Positions 25,166-31,456 of a stretch of DNA of 39,790 nucleotides are shown piece after piece (position 1 is the first letter of the stretch; each line of letters opens with the position of its first letter). The notes beneath the pieces are model-generated. The model was not told the origin of the DNA. It made no database searches and saw only the letters and a program-made list of their open reading frames with translations. The stretch is from Caryophanales bacterium UBA2753 (GTDB lineage: Bacteria; Bacillota_I; Bacilli_A; RFN20; CAG-826): NCBI GenBank assembly GCA_002353275.1, contig DEJH01000092.1, positions 1 through 39,790 of the forward strand, in the 5' to 3' direction. A program made the translations under genes and the position numbers.

Positions 25166-26110
25166 TTATTTATAGTTGTTTCTTCTATATTCCGCTTCCA
25201 AGCGTTCTTTTCTAATTCTTTCTTCTAGTTGTTCTTTTCTTTTAATTTCCCTTTGTTTTTCCAATAATTCATCATTTTTTACTTCATCAACTATTTTCCA
25301 AATAGTTTCTGGGTTATCTACTTTACGACCAGCATCATATTTAGAAAATAATAGAGCACCAACGGTTAATGTGGCCAAAAATAAAACCGCAAACACACTC
25401 ATTAAAGAAAAATATAGAGTTAGCGCAGGCGTTATTATTAATTCTTTAATTTGTTCTTCGGTTTCTGGATTAATAGTTATTTCATAATTAGAACAACTTA
25501 GGAAAAGAATGAAAAAAACAGAACTTAATATTAAAGATGGGAGAGACACCAAAAGAGATATTGTTGCCTTTTTCTTATTTTTTCTCGCTTCAGCTTTAAT
25601 CTTTTCTCTTTCCTCTTTGTTTTTTCCAAAAAATAGAGTATTAAGCTGTTCAATGTCCGTTTCATCTTTTAACAAAGTTTTTCCTTTTTTATAACACTGA
25701 TCCATCTTTGCTGCCCAAGCACCCAACTCAATAGAATTTCTTGAAGAGCTCGTCGAATAAAAATTAGAAGATGCTAAAACCATAAATTCAAGAATATCTT
25801 CTCTACTATTTGGTATAGGAAATGTTCTGATTAATAATTCCCTTGATTTTAAGTCGGTTGTAGCGGTAATTCTTTTCGAAAACTCTTTCACGCTTTCTGC
25901 TGCTTTTTTTCCTCTGAGCTCATACCCACATGAAGGACACACTATTGCATCAAATGCTAGGTATTCACCACAATGGGGACACTTAAAAACAGTACCTTCT
26001 TTATCTGAAAACTTATCAGTTTCATCTGTAGTGTTCTTAATTCTTGCACCACATCCATCACAGAACTTTGCGTCATCCGCTATTTTTTTGCCACAATTAG
26101 AACAATACAT
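25166..26110 (-). CDS. Double zinc-ribbon membrane protein (YdjG-like)
   Basis: The 314-aa protein starts with two zinc ribbons (C3, C6, C17, C20 and C44, C47, C58, C61). A soluble middle part, two membrane segments (about 183-207 and 230-258) and a highly charged, coiled-coil-like C-terminus follow. The layout resembles YdjG, the zinc-ribbon membrane partner of YdjI in Bacillus, although primary similarity was not tested. The start overlaps the HTH stop (TAATG) and has AAGGAG 10 nt upstream. It is 21 nt from the SPFH gene, so the three genes form one operon. It probably places SPFH at the membrane (inference). Confidence 0.82.
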   Translation of the reverse strand: MYCSNCGKKIADDAKFCDGCGARIKNTTDETDKFSDKEGTVFKCPHCGEYLAFDAIVCPSCGYELRGKKAAESVKEFSKRITATTDLKSRELLIRTFPIPNSREDILEFMVLASSNFYSTSSSRNSIELGAWAAKMDQCYKKGKTLLKDETDIEQLNTLFFGKNKEEREKIKAEARKNKKKATISLLVSLPSLILSSVFFILFLSCSNYEITINPETEEQIKELIITPALTLYFSLMSVFAVLFLATLTVGALLFSKYDAGRKVDNPETIWKIVDEVKNDELLEKQREIKRKEQLEERIRKERLEAEYRRNNYK

Positions 26111-26346
26111 TAAATGTCAACTCCTTGATCCGCCGTTTTTACAAATGAAACGACATCTCCAATGTCACACTCTAAATATTCGCAAATACGAAGGAGAACA
26201 GACATTGCGACTTCTTCGTTTTTTCTTAATTTTGTCATAGTTCCTGTCGCAATTTTTAAATCGCACCTTAAACTAACAGGAGTCACGTTCTTCTCAATCA
26301 ACAATATCCACAACTTTTTATAAGATATCTGCATGCTACTTTTCAT
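26110..26346 (-). CDS. Cro/C1-type helix-turn-helix regulator
   Basis: The 78-aa protein is a compact XRE/HTH_26 regulator. YKKLWILLIEKNVTPVSLRCD forms the first helices, IATGTMTKLRKNEEV the recognition helix region, and LLRICEYLECDIGDVVSF the closing helices. Such small regulators often control adjacent mobile-element genes. It opens the operon. Its ATG is the predicted +1 of a TTGCAT-17-TAAAAT promoter whose spacer is a dinucleotide repeat, so the mRNA may be leaderless. An internal ATG at codon 5 also lacks an SD. It may autoregulate through the inverted repeat at 26381-26403. Confidence 0.87.
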   Translation of the reverse strand: MKSSMQISYKKLWILLIEKNVTPVSLRCDLKIATGTMTKLRKNEEVAMSVLLRICEYLECDIGDVVSFVKTADQGVDI

Positions 26347-26381
26347 ATTTCAATTTTATAGAGAGAGAGAGAGAGATGCAA
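26346..26381 (-). promoter_or_regulatory. HTH operon promoter with dinucleotide-repeat spacer
   Basis: TTGCAT (26381-26376), a 17-nt spacer, then TAAAAT (26358-26353) on the minus strand predict +1 at 26346, the A of the ATG. Spacer positions 26375-26361 are a pure CT repeat. TATAAA (26360-26355) is an overlapping alternative -10 with a 15-nt spacer. Confidence 0.6.
26361..26376. repeat. (GA)8 dinucleotide microsatellite in a promoter spacer
   Basis: Eight uninterrupted GA units on the plus strand (CT on the transcribed side) fill the gap between the -35 and -10 boxes of the HTH operon. Slippage in steps of two would change spacer length from 17 nt. Confidence 0.95.
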
Positions 26382-26403
26382 GCACTTATCGCGATAGAGT
26401 GCT
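26381..26403. promoter_or_regulatory. Inverted repeat abutting the HTH -35 box, candidate operator
   Basis: AGCACT, the perfect 10-bp palindrome TATCGCGATA, one extra G, then AGTGCT. The outer arms pair perfectly apart from the single-base offset. It overlaps the -35 box by one base, a position suited to repression or activation by the HTH protein. Confidence 0.5.
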
Positions 26404-26497
26404 ATTTTCACAAGAAAAATTCTTAAGATGTTGCGATTTCGTAAAATATCAGTGATTCCAATTTGTTTTTACCTTTATACATCTCAAATTGTTGTCA

Positions 26498-26525
26498 TAT
26501 TAAAAGCGGAGCAAACGCCCCGCTT
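26498..26525 (-). terminator. Terminator of intact mgtC
   Basis: On the minus strand AAGCGGGGC-GTTT-GCTCCGCTT forms a 9-bp stem with one G-U pair, followed by TTTAA. It lies 37 nt after the mgtC stop, on the island side of the right repeat. Confidence 0.75.
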
Positions 26526-26558
26526 ATGTGGTAATTAAGGTTTTATATTTTTTAATAC

Positions 26559-26683
26559 AAATTATCTATGGCTTAAGATATGAATGCTCGTGGCTTTGGT
26601 TTCGTTTTCGAGTTTAGAAATGTATTCGTTCACTCTTTCTTCTCCACTATCGAAAGCGGCTTGGAAAGTGCATTCCACTAATG
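26559..26683. repeat. Right copy of the 125-bp direct repeat
   Basis: It overlaps the last 39 codons, stop and three downstream bases of intact mgtC. It matches 23708-23832 at 123 of 125 positions, offset 2851 bp. Confidence 0.95.
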
Positions 26684-27323
26684 ATTCTCCACCATCACTA
26701 ATAAGTTCGGTAGATAAAGCGTGAATCGTGCAATCAAATTCTTTAGAAACAGAGAGAATCTTATTTAAGATTGGTTCACTAGCAGGAGCAGTCATAATAA
26801 TTACTGGATTTTTTTTGCTAATTAAAACTTCAACTTTCTTAAAGACGATAAGAACAATAGCAATAACAAGTGTTCCAGCAGCAGCAAGGATAAAGTTAAA
26901 TGAACCACAAGCAATACCAATCGCCATTACGATCCAAATCGTTCCAGCGGTGGTTAATCCTTTAATTCCACTATTGCGGTGAATAATCGCACCAGCTCCT
27001 AAGAAGCCGACACCGGTAATAATTTGAGCAGCTAAACGAGCGACATCTCTTTTTTCACCAAACATTGCAGGGAATCCATATATTGAGATAATCATGATGA
27101 TACAAGAGCCAACACCGACTAATAAGTGAGTTCTTAAACCAGCACTTCTTCCTCTCCATTCTCTTTCCATACCAATGATTCCACAGAGAATTACTGATAA
27201 GACAATTGCGATCAATACGAGGAATAAGTTACCAACTGGCCAATTCACATTGTGTTTCGCATCATATATTTGCCAATTATTTAATAATTCGGCAAGGATT
27301 TGATCAACAGTAGTAACAGGCAT
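26562..27323 (-). CDS. mgtC: MgtC/SapB family membrane protein
   Basis: The 253-aa protein has about four to five membrane segments (34-52, 70-86, 101-115, 126-142, 147-165). Family signatures are GMEREWRGRSAGLRTHLLV (51-69), GVGFLGAGAIIHR (104-116) and GLTTAGTIW (122-130). The cytoplasmic C-terminal ACT-like domain spans about 173-253. MgtC proteins act in magnesium stress, acid or ion homeostasis; the exact role here is unknown. A GGAG SD lies 9 nt before the ATG, below a good TTGAAT-17-TATAAT promoter. The last 39 codons are duplicated at 23711-23830. Confidence 0.93.
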   Translation of the reverse strand: MPVTTVDQILAELLNNWQIYDAKHNVNWPVGNLFLVLIAIVLSVILCGIIGMEREWRGRSAGLRTHLLVGVGSCIIMIISIYGFPAMFGEKRDVARLAAQIITGVGFLGAGAIIHRNSGIKGLTTAGTIWIVMAIGIACGSFNFILAAAGTLVIAIVLIVFKKVEVLISKKNPVIIMTAPASEPILNKILSVSKEFDCTIHALSTELISDGGESLVECTFQAAFDSGEERVNEYISKLENETKATSIHILSHR

Positions 27324-27342
27324 AACTTCTATCTCCTTCCTA

Positions 27343-27378
27343 ACTTTAAATTATACGCATTATTGAATATAAATTCAA
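27343..27378 (-). promoter_or_regulatory. mgtC promoter
   Basis: TTGAAT (27378-27373), 17 nt, TATAAT (27355-27350) on the minus strand, with +1 near 27343. The -35 lies in a perfect inverted repeat ATTGAAT-ATAA-ATTCAAT (27362-27379). A second inverted repeat, TTCATGT-N3-ACATGAA type, lies upstream at 27396-27412. Confidence 0.65.
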
Positions 27379-27395
27379 TGTAATAAATTTTCTAC

Positions 27396-27412
27396 TTCAT
27401 GTATAACATGAA
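27396..27412. promoter_or_regulatory. Inverted repeat between mgtC and the H1-like gene
   Basis: TTCATGT and ACATGAA arms flank three bases. It lies between two divergent promoters, just upstream of the -35 of the H1-like gene, so it could serve either. Confidence 0.35.
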
Positions 27413-27422
27413 AAAAGTTGTT

Positions 27423-27457
27423 TTGTCTTAAGATAGTTTTATTATAAAATTAATAGC
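27423..27457 (+). promoter_or_regulatory. Promoter of the H1-like gene
   Basis: TTGTCT (27423-27428), 16 nt, TAAAAT (27445-27450); +1 near 27457, giving a leader of about 42 nt. Confidence 0.5.
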
Positions 27458-27465
27458 AGAAAGGA

Positions 27466-27486
27466 CTTACTCACATCGATAGTAAG
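27466..27486 (+). promoter_or_regulatory. Leader hairpin partly covering the SD of the H1-like gene
   Basis: CTTACT (27466-27471) pairs with AGTAAG (27481-27486), whose last bases begin the AAGGA SD. It could modulate ribosome access. Confidence 0.35.
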
Positions 27487-27498
27487 GAAAATACAATA

Positions 27499-27669
27499 AT
27501 GTCAACTGTTGAACAACTCCAAAAAGCTTACGAAGAATTCGTTTGCGAAAATGAAAAATTCGTTACAAAAGGAAACAAAGCCGCTGCCGGTAGAGCAAGA
27601 AAAGCTCTTATGGAACTTGCTAAATTAGCCAAAGTTCGTCGTGCTGAAATCCTTGAAGAAAAGAAATAA
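27499..27669 (+). CDS. Histone H1-like (Hc1-type) small basic protein
   Basis: A 56-aa gene starts at ATG 27499 and ends in TAA at 27667-27669. The product begins MSTVEQLQKAYEEFVCENEK and contains KGNKAAAGRARKALMELAKL, the motif of the Hc1 histone-H1-like family of Chlamydia and Bacteroidetes. It is Lys/Arg/Ala-rich at its C-terminal half, and has one cysteine (C16). It should bind DNA or nucleoid non-specifically. It has a promoter, an AAGGA SD 10 nt from the ATG and a strong terminator, which makes a solitary, well-expressed gene plausible. Confidence 0.8.
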   Translation: MSTVEQLQKAYEEFVCENEKFVTKGNKAAAGRARKALMELAKLAKVRRAEILEEKK

Positions 27670-27691
27670 GTCTTTAAGAAAGCAAATTAAC

Positions 27692-27722
27692 AAAATGAGT
27701 GATTCAGTCGCTCATTTTTTTA
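27692..27722 (+). terminator. Terminator of the H1-like gene
   Basis: ATGAGTGA pairs with TCGCTCAT (one T-G wobble) around TTCAG, with A and T tracts on either side. Confidence 0.85.
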
Positions 27723-27745
27723 TCTTTTCACATTTTTTATGTTAT

Positions 27746-27760
27746 GCGATAATATTTTTA
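27746..27760 (+). promoter_or_regulatory. Extended -10 promoter of the epimerase gene
   Basis: TGC then GATAAT (27748-27753) predicts +1 at 27760 and a 23-nt leader with an AGGA SD. Confidence 0.4.
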
Positions 27761-27782
27761 ACTTTGAAATAGGAAAACGAAT

Positions 27783-28793
27783 ATGAAAAAAAGACTATTG
27801 ATTTTAGGTGGCACTGGCTTTTTAGGTTACTATTCCACTATGGAAGCCTTAAAAAGAGGATATGAAGTCGGTTCCATCTCTTTAGATGACGTCAATTTAG
27901 AAGGTTGGTATCCAAAAGAAGTTGAAGTGAAATTTACTGACCTATTCGAAACACCAGAAGATGAATTAGTAGAGATGATGAAAGGGTATGATTATATGAT
28001 CTACTCAGTTGGACCAGATGATCGAGAAACCCCTATTGCTCCTAGTTATGAATATTTCCACAGAAGATTAGTGGTTGAATGTGCGAAATGTTTCCGCGCT
28101 GCCGAAAGAGCGGGAATCAAAAAAGCAGTTTGCTTTAATTCATATTTTGCATATTTCGCTAGAAGAAACCCAGAACTTAAGCTCGCTGAAAAGCATCCAT
28201 ATATCCGTTGTCGAGTTGAACAAGCTAAGCTTTTAAATGAACAAAAGAAAAAGATGGAAGTTGTCGTTCTTGAATTCCCATATATTTTCGGAACGATGCC
28301 AGAAAGAATGCCAATTTGGAAAGAAGTGTTTTTAGATCGATACGCAAATGGTCATAAAGTAATCTTCTTCCCTAAAGGGAAAACCACAATGATTGCGGTC
28401 GAACATATCGCTGAAAGCGCTCTTGGTGCTCTTGAATATGGAAAAGATGGAGAAAGATATCCAGTCGGTGATGAAAATCAATCATTTGATTTCATGCTCA
28501 ATACAATGACAGGAGCGGTCTTACCAAAACCAAGAAAAATTATTCACCCAGGAAAAATGTTATGTGCAATGGGTGGACAAATGGTCGCTAATAAAGAAAA
28601 GAAACAAGGCAAAGAACCAGGTTTAAATCTTAAACTCGTGATGAAAGAAATCATGAATAGCGATACAGTGAGCTGTGTTGAACCAGAAGTCCTTGATCGA
28701 GTTTGTGAAGAACTTCATATTTCTCGAGGTGGTTTAAAAGAAGCGATTGAAAAGACTATGCACCGCTGCTATCCTGACGGTACATTCAAATAA
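27783..28793 (+). CDS. NAD(P)-dependent epimerase/dehydratase family protein (atypical SDR)
   Basis: The 336-aa protein has an N-terminal Rossmann fold with GGTGFLG at residues 9-15. The region near the active site (CFNSYFAYFARRNPELKLAEK) lacks an unambiguous YxxxK, so it may be an atypical extended SDR (NmrA-like or epimerase-like) with uncertain substrate. The last 100 residues are helical. It stands alone, with its own promoter and terminator, between the H1-like gene and the polymerase. AGGA lies 9 nt before the ATG. Confidence 0.82.
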   Translation: MKKRLLILGGTGFLGYYSTMEALKRGYEVGSISLDDVNLEGWYPKEVEVKFTDLFETPEDELVEMMKGYDYMIYSVGPDDRETPIAPSYEYFHRRLVVECAKCFRAAERAGIKKAVCFNSYFAYFARRNPELKLAEKHPYIRCRVEQAKLLNEQKKKMEVVVLEFPYIFGTMPERMPIWKEVFLDRYANGHKVIFFPKGKTTMIAVEHIAESALGALEYGKDGERYPVGDENQSFDFMLNTMTGAVLPKPRKIIHPGKMLCAMGGQMVANKEKKQGKEPGLNLKLVMKEIMNSDTVSCVEPEVLDRVCEELHISRGGLKEAIEKTMHRCYPDGTFK

Positions 28794-28814
28794 AGATAGG
28801 TTAATATCAAATAG

Positions 28815-28839
28815 CTCCCATAAATTATGGGAGTTTTTT
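28815..28839 (+). terminator. Terminator of the epimerase gene
   Basis: CTCCCAT and ATGGGAG form a 7-bp stem around AAATT, followed by a run of six T. Confidence 0.85.
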
Positions 28840-28848
28840 ATATTTTTT

Positions 28849-28861
28849 GAATTAATAATTC
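28849..28861. promoter_or_regulatory. Inverted repeat in the dinB-like promoter, candidate operator
   Basis: GAATTA-A-TAATTC is a perfect 6-1-6 palindrome ending 2 nt before the -10 box TACAAT (28864-28869). It differs from the Bacillus LexA box GAAC-N4-GTTC but lies where a repressor would act. Confidence 0.4.
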
Positions 28862-28863
28862 GA

Positions 28864-28876
28864 TACAATATACGTA
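28864..28876 (+). promoter_or_regulatory. -10 box of the polymerase gene, near-leaderless
   Basis: TACAAT (28864-28869) predicts +1 at 28876, 2 nt before the ATG; no SD. Confidence 0.45.
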
Positions 28877-28877
28877 T

Positions 28878-30380
28878 ATGGGTGATTTGAATAGGGAATA
28901 TATAGCAATTGATTTAAAGAGCTTTTATGCTTCTTTTGAATGTGTATATCGCGGACTTAATCCCTTAAAAACTAACCTTGTTGTCGCTGATACTTCTAGA
29001 ACAGAAAAAACCATTTGTTTAGCGGTTTCTCCTTCTTTAAAAAAATATGGGATAGGAGGAAGGGCGAGACTTTTTGAAGTCATCCAGGCTGTAAAAAAGA
29101 TTAACGCTGACCGATTAAAAAAGGCCCCTAATCACCGCTTTGTGGGAAAATCTTTTGATGAAGATGAATTAGAAAGAAACCCATCTTTAGAGCTTGATTA
29201 TATTGCTGCTACCCCACAAATGAGTAAATATATCGAAATCAGCACCAAAATATATCAAATCTATTTGAAATATTTCTCTAGCAAAGACATCCACGTTTAT
29301 TCAATCGATGAAATGTTTGCGGATATTTCTTCATATAAGAAAGCATATAAAAAGAACGCAGAAGAGATTGTGACAATGGTCATCCTTGATGTATTAAAAG
29401 AAACAGGCATCACTGCGACTGGCGGAATAGGAGATAACCTATATTTAGCAAAAGTTGCCTTAGACATTATCGCAAAACACGCTAAAGAGAATAAATATGG
29501 GGTGAGAATTGGAAAACTCACAGAAATGAGTTATCGAGAACTTCTTTGGGAACATACTCCTCTTACTGATTTCTGGAGAGTCGGAGCGGGATTAACTAGA
29601 AGATTATATAAGCACGGGTTATATACGATGGGAGACATCGCTAGACAATCAATTATTGATGAGGATGTTTTATATAAAGAATTTGGAATTAACGCTGAAT
29701 TATTAATCGATCACGCTTGGGGATATGAGCCTGTCACTATTAGTGACATTAAAAACTATAAACCAAAAAATAATTCTATATCAGTAGGACAAGTCCTTTC
29801 TAGAGCGTATGAATATGACGAATCAAAATTAATTGTCAAAGAAATGGCGGAATCTCTTTCCTTAGACCTAGTGAAAAAAGGATTATTAACCGATCAAATC
29901 GTTTTAGCGTTTGGTTATGATATCGCCGATGTAACTGATATGCTTAATTCTAATGAAATATCTTTAGATTGGTATTGGAGAAAAGTTCCTACAGGTGAAC
30001 ATGGCTCAATTAACCTATCTCATTTTACTTGTTCCACTACTTTAATTGAAAAGGCTGCAGTTCAATTATTTGAGAGATTAATTGATCGACGTTTTCATGT
30101 ACGTCGCGTATTCATAGTTGCTTCTCATGTTATTAAAGAGGTAGATAAAGAAAAATATACATCCAAATATCAACAGCTTTCTTTATTCGCTAGCGAAGAG
30201 GATCTAATTGATAGAGAAAAGAAATTTAATGAGAATGAAAAAGAAGAAATGGAGCTTCAGAAGACGATTCTTTCAATCAAAGAGAAATATGGAAAAAATA
30301 GCATTCTTAAAGGAATGAATTTAGAAAAAGGAGGGACCACCAAGGAGAGAAACGCTCAAATCGGTGGCCATAAAGCATAA
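28878..30380 (+). CDS. Y-family DNA polymerase (UvrX/YqjW type)
   Basis: The 500-aa translesion polymerase belongs to the ImpB/MucB/SamB family. The first catalytic motif is IDLKSFYASFE (residues 11-21, D12), and the second is YSIDEMFAD (141-149) with D144 and E145. QLSLF at 433-437 is a beta-clamp binding peptide. The C-terminus ends GGHKA, typical of the UvrX group rather than chromosomal DinB. The YolD-like gene follows with a one-base overlap, as in the Bacillus yolD-uvrX and yqjX-yqjW pairs. That pairing is usually SOS-inducible and often phage-linked. A palindrome in the promoter may be the operator. Confidence 0.9.
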   Translation: MGDLNREYIAIDLKSFYASFECVYRGLNPLKTNLVVADTSRTEKTICLAVSPSLKKYGIGGRARLFEVIQAVKKINADRLKKAPNHRFVGKSFDEDELERNPSLELDYIAATPQMSKYIEISTKIYQIYLKYFSSKDIHVYSIDEMFADISSYKKAYKKNAEEIVTMVILDVLKETGITATGGIGDNLYLAKVALDIIAKHAKENKYGVRIGKLTEMSYRELLWEHTPLTDFWRVGAGLTRRLYKHGLYTMGDIARQSIIDEDVLYKEFGINAELLIDHAWGYEPVTISDIKNYKPKNNSISVGQVLSRAYEYDESKLIVKEMAESLSLDLVKKGLLTDQIVLAFGYDIADVTDMLNSNEISLDWYWRKVPTGEHGSINLSHFTCSTTLIEKAAVQLFERLIDRRFHVRRVFIVASHVIKEVDKEKYTSKYQQLSLFASEEDLIDREKKFNENEKEEMELQKTILSIKEKYGKNSILKGMNLEKGGTTKERNAQIGGHKA

Positions 30381-30778
30381 TGGGACGATATTCTGACATT
30401 ATTAATCTTCCTCATCACGTCAGCAAAAATCACCGTCAAATGTCAATATATGATCGAAGCGCTCAATTTGCTCCTTTTGCTGCGCTTACCGGATATGATG
30501 AATCAATAAATGAAGCGAGTAGATATGTTGATAAAAAAATTGAATTGGGAATAGATAAACAAGAAGAAATAAGAGAAAAACTTTCATATCTTTCTTCTCA
30601 TATTAATGAAAAGAAAACAGTTTCAATAATCTATTTTTTGAAAGATAAGAAAAAAGATGGAGGAAGTTATATCAACTCTCATGGATTAGTGAGTAAGATT
30701 GACCAAGACAATCAACTATTAATAATTGATAAGGTCATTAAAATTCGTTTTTGTGATATAATCGACATATGCATTTAA
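30380..30778 (+). CDS. YolD-like protein, partner of the Y-family polymerase
   Basis: The 132-aa protein carries the YolD signature SIYDRSAQFAPFAALTGYDE (residues 22-41). YolD proteins are nearly always encoded next to UvrX-like polymerases and are thought to act as UmuD-like accessory factors, but their mechanism is unproven. The ATG overlaps the polymerase TAA by one base. The 3' end carries the promoter and start of the next gene. Confidence 0.88.
   Translation: MGRYSDIINLPHHVSKNHRQMSIYDRSAQFAPFAALTGYDESINEASRYVDKKIELGIDKQEEIREKLSYLSSHINEKKTVSIIYFLKDKKKDGGSYINSHGLVSKIDQDNQLLIIDKVIKIRFCDIIDICI
30754..30769 (+). promoter_or_regulatory. Promoter of the Pr6Pr-like gene, inside yolD, leaderless
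   Basis: TGA-TATAAT (30754-30762) is an extended -10 with a perfect hexamer. The predicted +1 is 30769, the A of the ATG. It lies in the last codons of the yolD-like gene. Confidence 0.6.
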
Positions 30779-31434
30779 CTTGGAATAGCAATGAAAAAAG
30801 AAGAGTGATGACGTCAAATTTTATTTTGTTTGCCTTCATGATTTTTTCCGTTCTATATATGTTTTTAGCGCCAAAAAGTAATGATGCACTAGTTGCTAAC
30901 ACAATTGAAGCGCTTAAATTTTTCACCGTTGAAAGTAACATCTTTATTGGAATCGCTGCTCTTATATCCTTTATATATAATAAAAAGGACCTCAATCCTA
31001 AATGGGTCTCAATTTTAAAATATGTCTCAACTGGCACTGTTGCATTAACATTTTTCACAGTAATGGTCTATCTCGGACCACTTATTGGTTATATAAGTCT
31101 ATTACAGGGAACGAATCTATTCATGCATTTAGTCACCCCAGTTTACGCAATATTCCATTGGCTAATTATCGAACCAAAAAGCAAAAATTTAAAATTCAAA
31201 CATACCTTCCTAACAATTATACCAAGTACACTATATGGAATAGTCTATATGACTAACTTAGCTATTACTAAAGGCTATGGCACTACTGAAAACGATTGGT
31301 ACGGCTTTGGAACGTTTGGTTTAGGAATTGGAATGATTGTCTTTTTAGTTATGTTAATAATGATGTATGGACTAGGAGTACTCCTCTATTTTGGTTACAT
31401 CAAATGGTTCAACAAAAAAGCCGCTACTGAGTAG
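30769..31434 (+). CDS. Pr6Pr/AIG1-like integral membrane protein
   Basis: The 221-aa protein has about six membrane segments (16-33, 46-70, 86-106, 115-134, 145-164, 180-209). FTVESN (52-57) and the His segment NLFMHLVTPVYAIFHW (116-131) match the Pr6Pr group. These are distant relatives of human AIG1/ADTRP, membrane hydrolases that use a Thr and a His. T53 and H120 are the candidate pair; enzymatic activity in bacteria is unproven. The ATG overlaps the end of the yolD-like gene by 10 nt, but its own leaderless promoter makes separate expression likely. Confidence 0.72.
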   Translation: MHLTWNSNEKRRVMTSNFILFAFMIFSVLYMFLAPKSNDALVANTIEALKFFTVESNIFIGIAALISFIYNKKDLNPKWVSILKYVSTGTVALTFFTVMVYLGPLIGYISLLQGTNLFMHLVTPVYAIFHWLIIEPKSKNLKFKHTFLTIIPSTLYGIVYMTNLAITKGYGTTENDWYGFGTFGLGIGMIVFLVMLIMMYGLGVLLYFGYIKWFNKKAATE

Positions 31435-31446
31435 CGACTTCTTTTT
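31412..31446. terminator. Bidirectional terminator between the Pr6Pr-like gene and proS
   Basis: CGCTAC-TGA-GTAGCG with AAG/CTT flanks (31418-31440), with A and T tracts on both sides. The minus strand version has a U-G pair where the plus strand has a C-A mismatch, so it is better for proS. Confidence 0.75.
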
Positions 31447-31456
31447 ATAAATGAAA

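Larger units (their letters stand above)
23833..26683. mobile_element. Putative 2.85-kb integrated element at the mgtC 3' end
   Basis: The unit comprises the SPFH, zinc-ribbon and HTH genes, about 215 nt of upstream sequence, and one copy of the mgtC 3' end, and it lies between direct repeats. An element that recombines into a gene's 3' end while supplying a replacement end would leave this structure. No integrase, transposase or terminal inverted repeat is visible, so it would depend on recombinases elsewhere or on homologous recombination. Mobility is inference. Confidence 0.5.

Noticed and set aside
26361..26376. GA repeat as a sequencing artefact or CRISPR unit
   Set aside because: A dinucleotide tract has no spacers, so CRISPR is excluded; artefact cannot be excluded, but the length matches promoter geometry.
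23833..26683. Insertion sequence or transposon
   Set aside because: No transposase, terminal inverted repeats or short target duplication; the 125-bp repeat is too long for a usual IS target site.
30738..31058. Minus-strand open frame across the yolD/Pr6Pr junction
   Set aside because: It lies opposite two genes with recognisable motifs and shows no family features of its own.
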